15,381 nt of DNA from Chloroflexota bacterium. GTDB lineage: Bacteria; Chloroflexota; Anaerolineae; Promineifilales; Promineifilaceae. The translations under genes and the position numbers were made by a program. This document shows, piece after piece, positions 6,721 to 15,110 of this stretch. The stretch covers positions 1 through 15,381 of the forward strand of contig CAUJGI010000720.1 of NCBI GenBank assembly GCA_963169155.1. The letters are read 5' to 3'. A model generated the notes under the pieces. The model saw only the letters and a program-made list of their open reading frames with translations. It searched no databases and was not told the origin of the DNA. Each line of letters opens with the position of its first letter. The first letter of the stretch is position 1.

Positions 6721-9700
6721 TTAAGAACTGGTTGCTTGTGCGAGGGAAATTTCCAGCGGCTGATCGTTACTCTGATGCACCGGCAAAACTACATGGAACG
6801 TTGAGCCCTCATTTAAACGACTCGCAAATTTAATAAACCCATGATGCATTTCAATCAGCCATTTGGTGATGGGTAGGCCCAGCCCTGTCCCGCTGGCGGT
6901 GCGGGTGGTGGAGCTGTCGACCTGGGCAAACGGCATGAATAACTTGTCAAAATCTTCACTGGCAATGCCAATGCCGGTATCTTCCACGAGGATGTGGATC
7001 GTGTCGGTTTCGGCATAGGCGTGCAGGCGAATTTCGCCTTCTTCGGTGAATTTGGCGGCATTAGACAGCAGATTGAGCATAATCTGGCGCAGGCGAATGG
7101 GGTCGGCCCTCATCTCCGGCAAATCCTTGGGCACGTTCCAGACGAGATTCACCTTTGAACTATCGATGAGGCCGCGAATGGTGTCGTAGGTGGGGGCAAC
7201 GGCCGTATGCACATTGATCGTCTCAAAGTTGAGCGTCATCTTGCCCGCTTCAATCTTGGCCATGTCCAGAATTTCGTTGATGAGCATGAGCAGGTGCTGC
7301 CCGTTGGTATGGATCGACTGCAAATCTTCTTCCTGGGCGGTGGTGATGGGACCGTCGATCCCTTTGAGAATGACGCGTGAGAAGCCAATGATGGAGTTGA
7401 GCGGCGTGCGCAGCTCGTGGGACATGTTGGCCAGGAACTGCGTCTTCAGCTTGTCCAGCTCGCGCAAATCTTCGTTTTGCCGTTGGGTCTGGGCAAACAG
7501 CTGGGCGTTGGCGATGGCCAGGCTGGTTTGGGTGGCCACACTGCGCAGCAGCTGGATGTCGCTGTCGCCGTAGGCATACGGCTCATAGGATTGCACACAA
7601 ACCAGGCCGATCGGTGCTTCATCTTGCAGCAGCGGCACCCACAACGTGGCTTCCGGGCGGCGTCCGCGGGAACTGATTATCTCGGTTTGCACCAGCGCGG
7701 TGTGGCCGTCTAGCAGCTGCGGTTTTCCCTGGTTGAGGAAGTCATGCAGCGGTTCGCCGGGCAGCAGGGCGCGGCCAGGCAGGATGATGGCTTCATCCTC
7801 AATGATGGTGAGGATAGGTTTGTAGGTACGGCCGTCTGGCTCGTACAGCGCCAGGTGGAAGATGGTGTTGTCTAGCAAACGGCCGACTTCGCCGTAAATA
7901 ATCCGGGCCAGCAGCGTCAGGTCCAGCACGCGCGAGATGTTGGACTGCACCTGGTTCAGGGTGATGAGTTCCTGGGCGCGGAGCAGCGCTTCATCCAGCA
8001 GCTTGATATTTTCCAGCTGGGTGGTGAGGTGATCGACCACGGTTTGGGCAAAGAGGAGGTTGGAGCGGGTAAACGGCCGTTCCCCGCCCACCGAATCAAT
8101 GGCCAGGTAGCCCAGCAGTTCCTGCTGGCTGGCCGCCGGAATCAGCAGCGAGGCATCCGCGCCAAACTGCTGCACATGCTGTTTCATGGCGTCCGCCGGC
8201 AGCGACGCTTCGCTCGGGGAAAGCAGCAGCGGCTTTTGCTCTTTGCTCAGCCACTCAAATACCGAATCTCCCAACAGGGGCAGCCGGTACGGCTTGGCCA
8301 GCAGGTCGCGGTTGGAACAGGCTGCCAGGCTGCCGCTGCCGTCGCCGCGTTCGTACAGCACAAAGCGGCATTGGAAAGCTCCCGTGTACACCTTGATTTC
8401 CTGCACGGCAAGCTCCAGGGCATCATCACGGGTGATGGCCTGGTTGAGGGCCCGGCCAATGCGGTACAACAGGTCTGTCTGGCGCAGCAGGCGCTGGTTG
8501 GCCAGGGTAGCCGCCGCCTGGTCGGCCAGGGTGCGGATAGATTGCAGGGGCGCGTTGACAAATGCATTGGGCGTTTTGTGAGCCAGAATCAACGTGCCAA
8601 ACCACTCTTGTTCCAGATAGATGGGGATCATTGCGGCGGCGTGCAGCTCGTTTTGGGCAAACAGCGCCCGGGTGTAGCTGTCTGCCTCCGGGTCTGCGGG
8701 CACATTGGCAATGGTAACTACGTCTCTTTGGACAATCGCGTCGGCAAAGTTGAATGGCTCCCGCGGCAGGCGGCGATTGGCGTCGAACTCAATCGTTGCG
8801 TCATTCCAGGAGACAGGCGTAATGAGAAAATCCAGCGCTTTGGGATCGGCAATGATCATCTGTACCGAATCGGCGATGGTGGCGGCGTGGGCAAAATCTA
8901 CCAGCGTTTTATACACCTCGTAGGCATTGTTGGCCTGCCCGATGCGGCGGCTGGCGGCGTAGAGGCGGTTGGTTTCGGCCAGGGTTTGTTCGGTCTGGGC
9001 AAAGAGGCTGGCGTTTTCAATGGCGATGGCCAGCTGATCGGCCAGACTTTGCAGCACGGTGATGGTTTCGCTGGCAAAGGCGCTTTGCTGTTTGCTTTGC
9101 ACGGTGAGCGCCCCAATGACCTTGCTGCCCGCTTTGAGCGGCAGGGCCAGCTCAGACTGGGTTTCTGGCAGCAGCGGGTTCGGCTTAAACGCCTGGGATT
9201 GGCGAACGTTTTGCGCGACGCACGCTTCCCCGGTGGCAACGGCCGTACCAATCATCGACCCGCTGCCAATTTCCTGGCTGTGTTGCAGCGCAATTTGCAG
9301 CCGTCCGGCCTCACCTGTACCGGCGCGGAGAACGGCCGTGCGGCTCGCCTCGTCCACCAAAAACAGGCCAACATAGTACAAATTAAAGCGCGAGCGGATC
9401 AGCTCGACGACTTCGCGGATGAGCTGGTTCTGGTCCAAAATGGTGGTGGCCGCGCGGGACACCTCGGCGGCCAGGCGGAGCTGGTTGGAGTAGGCGCGGG
9501 TGGTTTGCACAAACTGGGCATTGTTCAGGGCGCTGCCCATCTCCCGAATGAGGTCCTGGACAAAGGTGCGGTCTTCTTCGGTTAGATTTTCTGCGCCGGG
9601 AATGCGAATGTGGCCAAAGCTGTTGTCGCCGATTTGCAGGGGGAAAGCGGCGTCGCTGCTGAGCTGCAGTGTGGTGCCCCCCGCGTGATCACGCAAAATG

Positions 9701-10755
9701 TCCAGGCTCATCTCGTTGGCGCGGGCTTGGAGGGTGGCTTCCGGCGTGTTCCAGATGCTGTCCAGGTAACGGCCGTGCAAAATTTCTAGCTCGTGGGCGC
9801 GCTGCTGCGTCTGGCTGAGCAGGTACAGGTTGTGCCACAGAGCGGCCAGGTTCTGGGCAAAGGTGCGCACCAGGATCAGGTACTCTTCGTAGCTTTCGGT
9901 CACCAGGTTGTCGTGATGGGCCACCAAGGCACCCATGAGGTGCGGCCCTACGCGCAAGATGATGCCCACGGCAATGCCGTCTTGCCGCTGTTCGGTCTGG
10001 TAGGCACGCACTGCTTCGCCCTCTTTGTGCAGGGCGGCCGTAAGCAGACTGCTGGTGTCGTTGGGGGCGGGGTCGCCCTGGTTCAGGAAGGGGGCGGTGG
10101 TGGTAATGACTCGCCAATCGGCCGGAGACTGGATCGCCTCAAACAGGGTTACGTGGGTGATGTCCAGCGCCTGGCAGATACCAATCACCGCGTCGCGCAG
10201 CAGGGCGGCTTCGTCGCTGGCCTGGCTGAGGCGGGCGTTGAGCTGCAAAATTTGGTTCAGGTTATCGTTGCGCTGCTTTTGCGCCTCGTGCAGGGTGATT
10301 TGCTGTTCCAGCTGGGCATGGAGCGCGCGCTGCAGCGCCACCTGGGAGGTTTCCTGGAAGCGCTGCTGCACAATTTCGCGGGCGTTGGCCAGTTTTTCCA
10401 GGAAGAGAATTTGAAAGTCATTGAGGCGGCGAATGGTAACGACATCGACCGAATTGAGCAGGGCCCGCAGCAGCGCACGCATCATTTGCGTGGCGGTAAT
10501 GATGGCCATGCCTTGTTCGGCCAGTTGGGTGGCAACGGCCGTAATATCCGATTCGTTGGCTTCGTAGGCCAGGTACTGCTGCACCACCGCTACCAGCTGG
10601 GTGGCCACCTGCCGCCCGCGCCGGGGTGAGGTAAGCACGCCCCGGTTGTCGATGGCGTGGCGAATGAAGGCGTTGTACAGCGTCGTCTCTAAGACAACGG
10701 GGTCAACATCCCCCAAAATTACTGCGTTCAGGTCTACCTTCTCTTGCTCTTGCAT
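6721..10755 (-). CDS. Soluble multi-GAF sensor histidine kinase (1344 residues)
   Basis: No membrane segment is seen. Residues 1-130 are an all-helical domain I cannot assign with certainty; it recalls RsbR-type N-terminal domains. A coiled coil (about 135-175) leads to a GAF array: about 178-312, a shortened GAF-like piece (320-415), 432-585, 605-755, 775-918 and 940-1087. The kinase core follows, with phospho-acceptor His1113 in 'NMSHELRTPL', N-box Asn1232, G1 box Asp1259-T-G-I-G and G2 box 'GTGLGL' (1289-1294), all intact. There is no receiver or DNA-binding domain, so the partner must be separate. Candidates in the same run are the lone receiver (14417-14851) and the receiver fused to the PLP enzyme just downstream. 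It starts 11 nt after the methyltransferase stop with no clear Shine-Dalgarno site, which suggests coupled translation. GAF ligands cannot be told from sequence. Confidence 0.93.
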   Translation of the reverse strand: MQEQEKVDLNAVILGDVDPVVLETTLYNAFIRHAIDNRGVLTSPRRGRQVATQLVAVVQQYLAYEANESDITAVATQLAEQGMAIITATQMMRALLRALLNSVDVVTIRRLNDFQILFLEKLANAREIVQQRFQETSQVALQRALHAQLEQQITLHEAQKQRNDNLNQILQLNARLSQASDEAALLRDAVIGICQALDITHVTLFEAIQSPADWRVITTTAPFLNQGDPAPNDTSSLLTAALHKEGEAVRAYQTEQRQDGIAVGIILRVGPHLMGALVAHHDNLVTESYEEYLILVRTFAQNLAALWHNLYLLSQTQQRAHELEILHGRYLDSIWNTPEATLQARANEMSLDILRDHAGGTTLQLSSDAAFPLQIGDNSFGHIRIPGAENLTEEDRTFVQDLIREMGSALNNAQFVQTTRAYSNQLRLAAEVSRAATTILDQNQLIREVVELIRSRFNLYYVGLFLVDEASRTAVLRAGTGEAGRLQIALQHSQEIGSGSMIGTAVATGEACVAQNVRQSQAFKPNPLLPETQSELALPLKAGSKVIGALTVQSKQQSAFASETITVLQSLADQLAIAIENASLFAQTEQTLAETNRLYAASRRIGQANNAYEVYKTLVDFAHAATIADSVQMIIADPKALDFLITPVSWNDATIEFDANRRLPREPFNFADAIVQRDVVTIANVPADPEADSYTRALFAQNELHAAAMIPIYLEQEWFGTLILAHKTPNAFVNAPLQSIRTLADQAAATLANQRLLRQTDLLYRIGRALNQAITRDDALELAVQEIKVYTGAFQCRFVLYERGDGSGSLAACSNRDLLAKPYRLPLLGDSVFEWLSKEQKPLLLSPSEASLPADAMKQHVQQFGADASLLIPAASQQELLGYLAIDSVGGERPFTRSNLLFAQTVVDHLTTQLENIKLLDEALLRAQELITLNQVQSNISRVLDLTLLARIIYGEVGRLLDNTIFHLALYEPDGRTYKPILTIIEDEAIILPGRALLPGEPLHDFLNQGKPQLLDGHTALVQTEIISSRGRRPEATLWVPLLQDEAPIGLVCVQSYEPYAYGDSDIQLLRSVATQTSLAIANAQLFAQTQRQNEDLRELDKLKTQFLANMSHELRTPLNSIIGFSRVILKGIDGPITTAQEEDLQSIHTNGQHLLMLINEILDMAKIEAGKMTLNFETINVHTAVAPTYDTIRGLIDSSKVNLVWNVPKDLPEMRADPIRLRQIMLNLLSNAAKFTEEGEIRLHAYAETDTIHILVEDTGIGIASEDFDKLFMPFAQVDSSTTRTASGTGLGLPITKWLIEMHHGFIKFASRLNEGSTFHVVLPVHQSNDQPLEISLAQATSS

Positions 10756-10766
10756 CGGTTAAATGG

Positions 10767-11600
10767 TTAGTGAATGATGTCCTGCTTTAGCAAAAAGGCG
10801 GCATAAAACGCCATGCCGATGCCTTCACGATCAGCTGGCGTAATAAAGTCATCGGGCAGCCCCAGAAATTGGGTGATCGGCTCCACCAGGCTGGGATGCC
10901 AGGGGCGCAGCATTTCCACACATGCTTCCAGCGTGTGCAGCTGAATGGGCAGGTGGGCTTCCCGACACATGGTCAGAAATTCATAGTAAGTTTGCGGCAT
11001 TTCCAGGATGCCATGTGTTTGAAACACCAGGAACAATTTGGAGCCTTTGGGTGCCCATTCAAACAAGGTCCGGGCCAGATTTTGCACGTGACGCTCGGCC
11101 AAAAACAGCTGCAAGCCATTTAAGCCAATAGCAACCGGTTCGTCCAGGCGGATCAGCTTGAGCACTTCGGGCGACATCAAAATGGACTCTGGCTCCTGGC
11201 CGTTGCCCCGGATGTAGGCAATTTTGTCACGGTCGCTGAAGAGACTACGGCCGTAACTCACAGCCACCGGGTTGATATCGGAATAAACAATGCGGCAGTC
11301 GGGAGCAAAGGCATGCAAATGATCGTCGGATGGCATGCCGGAGGCGAGGTCCAGGAACTGGGTAAAGCCTTCGCGGTGCAGCAGCTGGGCCGCTTCTTGA
11401 ATAAAGGCGCGGCGCAGGCGAATCCATTTACGCAGAGAAGGCAGCATGCTTAGCATTTGCTCGGCTGCCTGGCGGTCCACTTCAAAATTGGCGGTGCCGC
11501 CCACCAGGTAGTCAAAAATGCGGGCCAGGTTGGGCAGGGTGGTGTCCAAGAAGGCCGACGTATTGGGTTGATTTTCGAATGCGGCGTCGGAATTGCTCAT
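10767..11600 (-). CDS. SAM-dependent methyltransferase of the DUF574 / Methyltransf_19 type
   Basis: 277 residues, cytoplasmic. The N-terminal block 'LARIFDYLVGGTANFEVDRQ' (25-44) is the hallmark of the DUF574 (Methyltransf_19) family. It is followed by 'RRAFIQEA' (63-70), the SAM-binding motif I strand 'QFLDLASGMPS' (81-91) and the acidic motif II 'IVYSDINP' (104-111). Family members are near 270 residues, so this is full length. They are predicted SAM-dependent methyltransferases whose substrates are mostly unknown; they are familiar mainly from Actinobacteria. Its ATG overlaps the stop of the GAF membrane protein (ATGA, 11597-11600), so translation is probably coupled. It sits between two multi-GAF proteins, which points to a role in the signalling unit, for example modifying a protein or a small-molecule signal. 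That role is inference. Confidence 0.82.
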   Translation of the reverse strand: MSNSDAAFENQPNTSAFLDTTLPNLARIFDYLVGGTANFEVDRQAAEQMLSMLPSLRKWIRLRRAFIQEAAQLLHREGFTQFLDLASGMPSDDHLHAFAPDCRIVYSDINPVAVSYGRSLFSDRDKIAYIRGNGQEPESILMSPEVLKLIRLDEPVAIGLNGLQLFLAERHVQNLARTLFEWAPKGSKLFLVFQTHGILEMPQTYYEFLTMCREAHLPIQLHTLEACVEMLRPWHPSLVEPITQFLGLPDDFITPADREGIGMAFYAAFLLKQDIIH

Positions 11601-14410
11601 GGTGTTTGTTTTTGTCGGCCGAGCTGAAGTTCAACGGCCGTTCCTTGCAGCTGCTTCGATAAGGCCCGCAAACCAAGGCTAACAATTGTTTCCACATCGG
11701 CCGATTGGTGGAGCTGGGCGCTAATTTCGTTTAGATACGCCTGGCGCTGGGCGCGCGCTTCGGCGTGGGCCAGCAGCTGGGCATTTTGAATGGCCACCGC
11801 CAGCTGATCCCCCATGATTTGCAGCGCGGCAATCATCTCGTCGCTGAAAAGGTTGGGGGTGATGCTTTGTACCGTCAGGGCGCCAATGGTGGCACCGCGC
11901 ACGCGCAGCGGCAGGGCCAGCTCGGAGCGGGTGTCGGGGAGGTGCGGGTTGGGCAGCCACTCTTCGTTGGTGGTGACGTCCTGGATAATACGCGGTCGGC
12001 CGTCATTGGTGGCCCCGCCGATGAGCGATTGGCCACCGACTTGCAGGCGGCGTTTGGCTGCCAGTTGGGCTTCACCCGCTTCACCGGTACCGGCTTTGAG
12101 GGCGGCATGGTCGTCTTCAACCAGGAAAAGGCCGACGTAGTACAGCTTAAAGCGCTCTTTGATTAGCTCGACGGCCTGCTGGGTCAGGGTATCGAGATCC
12201 AAAATGCTGGTGGCGGCGGCGGCAACTTCAACGGCCGTTTGTATTTGCAGACGCTGCTCGAACTGGATGGCCAACGCTTTTTGGATCGCTTCCAGCTGGA
12301 GCAGGTTGTTGATGGCGATGGCCAACGCCCCAGAAATGGTGCTGAGCAGTTCGATGTCGCGGTCGCTGAAGGCATCCAGGTTTTGCAATGAGAGGACGCC
12401 AATGAGCTTGTTGGTAACAATCAGCGGAATGCCGAGCCAGAATTCTTCTATATCGTCCTGTTTACCGACCTTAAACGTGTTGAATTTAACCAGATTTTCG
12501 GCCGTTGCTTGAATATTCAAGATGCTGCGGGTGCGAACCACGTGGCCGCTCAAGCCGCGCTCGACCGAAATTGGCGGCACGGCGGACAGATCAACTTCCT
12601 CACCGTATTCGTACAGGTAGAGCCAGTTTAAATAGCGTTCATCTTCGGTCAGCAAGAAGATGGCCAGGCCGGTTGCCTCCACCAGGGACAAAATTTCGCG
12701 CCGGGTGGCTTTGTACACTGCTTCCAGATTGGGGGCTTCGGACAGGGCCAGACTGAGCCGGTTGAGTGAGCTGAGCTGGGCGACGCGGGCCTGGGTTTCT
12801 GAGGTGAGGCTGGCGTTGGCAATGGAAACGGCCGTTTCATTGGCCATTGCCTGCGTGAGCTGAATCTCGCTGTCGGAAAAGCCAACCTGGGTTTTGGCGC
12901 GGTACAGGCGCACCAGACCCAGCGTGTTGAGGCCCTGCACCAGCGGTACATCCAGGAAGCTGTACTGCTCAATTTCCTCCAGCCCGTCGCGCTCTGGGGC
13001 ATCAATCTCTGCATCATCCAGCCGCCATACCTTGGGCTGACCGCTTTGCAGCACCTGGCGCACACCAGGCAGCATGCGCAAATCCCTTGTCGGTAGATCA
13101 AGCAAATATTTGTCGACGGCTCCCTTGGACAAGTCGTAAAGAAAATCGACCTGAGCCGTCAGCGTTTGCTCTCCCTGGTTCCAGGCATAAATGGTGCAGC
13201 GCGAGGCCTGCAGCCAGGTGGTTAAGGCCCGGGCGGCGCGGCGATGCAGTTCGCCCACATCCAGTGTGCTGGAGAGCAGCGAGTTGTATTCGTACAAAAT
13301 GCGCGTTTCGTTCAGGCGTGATTCCGTCCGGGCAAAGAGGCGGGCGTTGTCGATGTTGATGGCGATCTGGTTGGTAATGATCTGCAAAATGGCGATATCT
13401 TCCGGGGCAAAATGGTTGGGCTGGTCGCTTTGCACGTCCACGACCCCCAGAATTTCACCGCGAGCCACCAGCGGCAGCGCCAGCTCGGCACGGGTGTTGG
13501 GCAGGAATGGCTCTTCTTTGTAGGTGGGGTCCGTCAACACATCATTCACCACGCGCGGTTCACGGTGCAGCGCCACCCAGCCAACGGTGGAATGGTTGTC
13601 CATGGGCAGCCGGTATTGCAAATTCACCAAATCGATGTGTACGTCGGTGGCAACTTCGCGCAGGCGCAGCTCTTTTTTACCCACATCGGCCAGGAAGATG
13701 GCGACGTGGTAGAAGCTGAACTGGGATTTGAGGAGCACGGCCGTTTCTTGCAGCAGCTGGGCCAAATCTAACGAACTGCTGCCTTTTTCGGCAATCTCTG
13801 CGCTAAATTGCAGCTGCTGGGCGCGCCGCTGCAGCAGGTTGCTCTGCGACAGCAGCTCCCCCGCCAGCGTTTTGGAATTGCGCAACGCTGACTGGAGGTA
13901 GTCGGATGTGGCCCACGACACCACGCTGATGCCTAAGCAAGTGACCACGTACTCCACGACGTTAAGCAGAACAAACGTGTTAGACAGCAGGAAAAAAGAA
14001 GATACGGCCGCTAACGTGACGGCACTGTACACAACCGACGAACGCACCGAGTCCAGAGTGGCAACGGCGACAATGGAGATCAGCATGAGGTAAGGAAAAA
14101 ACAGGTTGCGGGTAGTGGTGACCAGCAGGACAAAAAAAATCAGGTTGAGAACCGTAAAAAAGAGGTGCGTGGCCAGGCGAATGCGGCCTGTGTGAATGAC
14201 CCACAGGCAAAACAGGCCAAAAAGAAGCGAGGTCACTCCCTGGGCAACGGCCGTTTGCGTGGAAACCTGGGTAGGTTGAAAAATCTCAAAAACTGCGCGG
14301 ATGATGCTGAGAATCGTCAGGACTCCCACAAGCGCCTGGAGCAGGGCGCCTTTGCGCCTTTCTTCACCATCTTCGGAATTGATTTTGAGAAGATTCAATG
14401 AGGCAGGCAT
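11597..14410 (-). CDS. Membrane-anchored multi-GAF sensor without output domain
   Basis: 937 residues. Residues 1-20 are a charged N-terminus. Six hydrophobic segments follow (about 21-43, 54-74, 78-99, 101-119, 124-149 and 151-169), then a coiled coil (about 172-208). Four GAF domains lie at about 212-355, 385-532, 563-702 and 735-877. A tail (885-930, 'YLNEISAQLHQSADVETIV') looks like the first helix and strand of another GAF unit that stops short. There is no kinase, cyclase or DNA-binding domain, so it must act through partners. The GAF at 735-877 closely resembles that at 432-585 of the kinase, sharing 'LYYVGLFLV' and 'AGTGEAG'. The start is 6 nt after the receiver gene stop; the Shine-Dalgarno site is weak. 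It probably acts as a membrane-bound receptor or scaffold for the soluble multi-GAF kinase; this is inference. Confidence 0.9.
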   Translation of the reverse strand: MPASLNLLKINSEDGEERRKGALLQALVGVLTILSIIRAVFEIFQPTQVSTQTAVAQGVTSLLFGLFCLWVIHTGRIRLATHLFFTVLNLIFFVLLVTTTRNLFFPYLMLISIVAVATLDSVRSSVVYSAVTLAAVSSFFLLSNTFVLLNVVEYVVTCLGISVVSWATSDYLQSALRNSKTLAGELLSQSNLLQRRAQQLQFSAEIAEKGSSSLDLAQLLQETAVLLKSQFSFYHVAIFLADVGKKELRLREVATDVHIDLVNLQYRLPMDNHSTVGWVALHREPRVVNDVLTDPTYKEEPFLPNTRAELALPLVARGEILGVVDVQSDQPNHFAPEDIAILQIITNQIAINIDNARLFARTESRLNETRILYEYNSLLSSTLDVGELHRRAARALTTWLQASRCTIYAWNQGEQTLTAQVDFLYDLSKGAVDKYLLDLPTRDLRMLPGVRQVLQSGQPKVWRLDDAEIDAPERDGLEEIEQYSFLDVPLVQGLNTLGLVRLYRAKTQVGFSDSEIQLTQAMANETAVSIANASLTSETQARVAQLSSLNRLSLALSEAPNLEAVYKATRREILSLVEATGLAIFLLTEDERYLNWLYLYEYGEEVDLSAVPPISVERGLSGHVVRTRSILNIQATAENLVKFNTFKVGKQDDIEEFWLGIPLIVTNKLIGVLSLQNLDAFSDRDIELLSTISGALAIAINNLLQLEAIQKALAIQFEQRLQIQTAVEVAAAATSILDLDTLTQQAVELIKERFKLYYVGLFLVEDDHAALKAGTGEAGEAQLAAKRRLQVGGQSLIGGATNDGRPRIIQDVTTNEEWLPNPHLPDTRSELALPLRVRGATIGALTVQSITPNLFSDEMIAALQIMGDQLAVAIQNAQLLAHAEARAQRQAYLNEISAQLHQSADVETIVSLGLRALSKQLQGTAVELQLGRQKQTP

Positions 14411-14416
14411 ACGGAT

Positions 14417-14851
14417 TTAGATTCCCAAATCCCAGACAGACTCTCCGCTTAGAATTTGTTTTATTTGTTCGGGGAAACGATCGGCATCCAACGGTTTAGA
14501 CAAGAAGCCATCAAAACCGGCTTCCCGGGCTTTTTGCATTTCGGTGCTGCTGCCGTGAGCGGTGACAACCACAACCAGCGTATTTTGCAGGTGAGGATCG
14601 GTGCGGATTTGTTTGAGTGCTTCATAGCCGTCTTCGTGCGGCAGGCGCAAATCCATGAGGATAAGGTCCACGCGAGCCATGGTGTTGGCAAAATCTACCA
14701 CGCCCCAGCCAGTTGTTTTCCACTCACACTTTTGCACGCCCATAAAGGCCAGCAGCCGGGCGATCAACACAAAGTTGGAGACGTTGTCTTCGACAACAAG
14801 GACAAAAGCGTCTTTGGGATCAACTGGGGTTCGAACTTTGGCGTTACTCAT
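14417..14851 (-). CDS. Single-domain response regulator (CheY/DivK-like receiver)
   Basis: 144 residues, one receiver domain with no output domain. The acidic pair Glu21-Asp22 ('VVEDN'), phospho-acceptor Asp67 ('LILMDLRLP'), Thr97 and Lys119 ('LSKPL') are all present. Such proteins relay phosphate between kinases or bind a target protein. The ATG at 14851 is preceded by AGGTGG 8 nt upstream. It is the first gene of the five-gene run and lies about 22 nt from the proposed transcription start. The large multi-GAF kinase four genes later has no receiver of its own, so this is a natural partner. A 'GVQKCEWKTTGWGVVDF' stretch (38-54) departs from the usual helix-2/strand-2 pattern of CheY-like domains. 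The family call is secure; the partner is inferred. Confidence 0.93.
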   Translation of the reverse strand: MSNAKVRTPVDPKDAFVLVVEDNVSNFVLIARLLAFMGVQKCEWKTTGWGVVDFANTMARVDLILMDLRLPHEDGYEALKQIRTDPHLQNTLVVVVTAHGSSTEMQKAREAGFDGFLSKPLDADRFPEQIKQILSGESVWDLGI

Positions 14852-14879
14852 TTGGTGTCCACCTTTTTTATAAAACCGG

Positions 14880-14909
14880 ATTACATCTTGTGATGGGTTG
14901 AGGGGTCAA
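14880..14909 (-). promoter_or_regulatory. Candidate promoter of the five-gene signalling run
   Basis: Minus strand: TTGACC (14909-14904), 18-nt spacer, TGTAAT (14885-14880). Each hexamer matches five of six consensus bases, the best such pair seen in this window. Transcription would start near 14873, about 22 nt before the first ATG (14851). No comparable promoter or terminator was seen between this point and the terminator at 4891-4928. Confidence 0.6.
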
Positions 14910-15010
14910 TGTAAGCCACCGGGTCCTATTGAAGCGGACTCTGCTTACTTTGATTATTACCATCTTGGTTTGGCGCTGCGGGGTGCGGCCAACAGCAAAT
15001 ACACAGGATG

Positions 15011-15039
15011 ATGCCGGTATTTTTATATATTACCGGCAT
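15011..15039 (-). terminator. Hairpin after the GH13 gene, possible terminator
   Basis: ATGCCGGTA (15011-15019) and TACCGGCAT (15031-15039) form a perfect 9-bp stem around an 11-nt loop made only of A and T. It lies 72 nt past the GH13 stop (15111) and about 100 nt upstream of the promoter of the next run. The place fits a terminator, but no U-tract follows on the minus strand, so it may be factor-assisted or a protein site. The rest of 14910-15110 holds nothing I recognise. Confidence 0.45.
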
Positions 15040-15110
15040 TCTGGCAAGCCTGCCGTTAAGGAATAGAAAAAAGTGAGAGCGTTTGGCATTAGCCATTTGT
15101 ACCACTGGAA

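Noticed and set aside
5910..6833. Plus-strand open frame of 307 codons opposite the PLP enzyme
   Set aside because: The minus strand carries the zinc ribbon and PLP motifs here; the plus frame has odd composition and also crosses the intergenic gap into the next gene's end.
8029..9585. Long plus-strand open frame of 518 codons opposite the multi-GAF kinase
   Set aside because: It is antisense to clearly conserved GAF domains, has no family-like motif or ribosome binding site, and its length follows from the high GC at third positions of the real gene.
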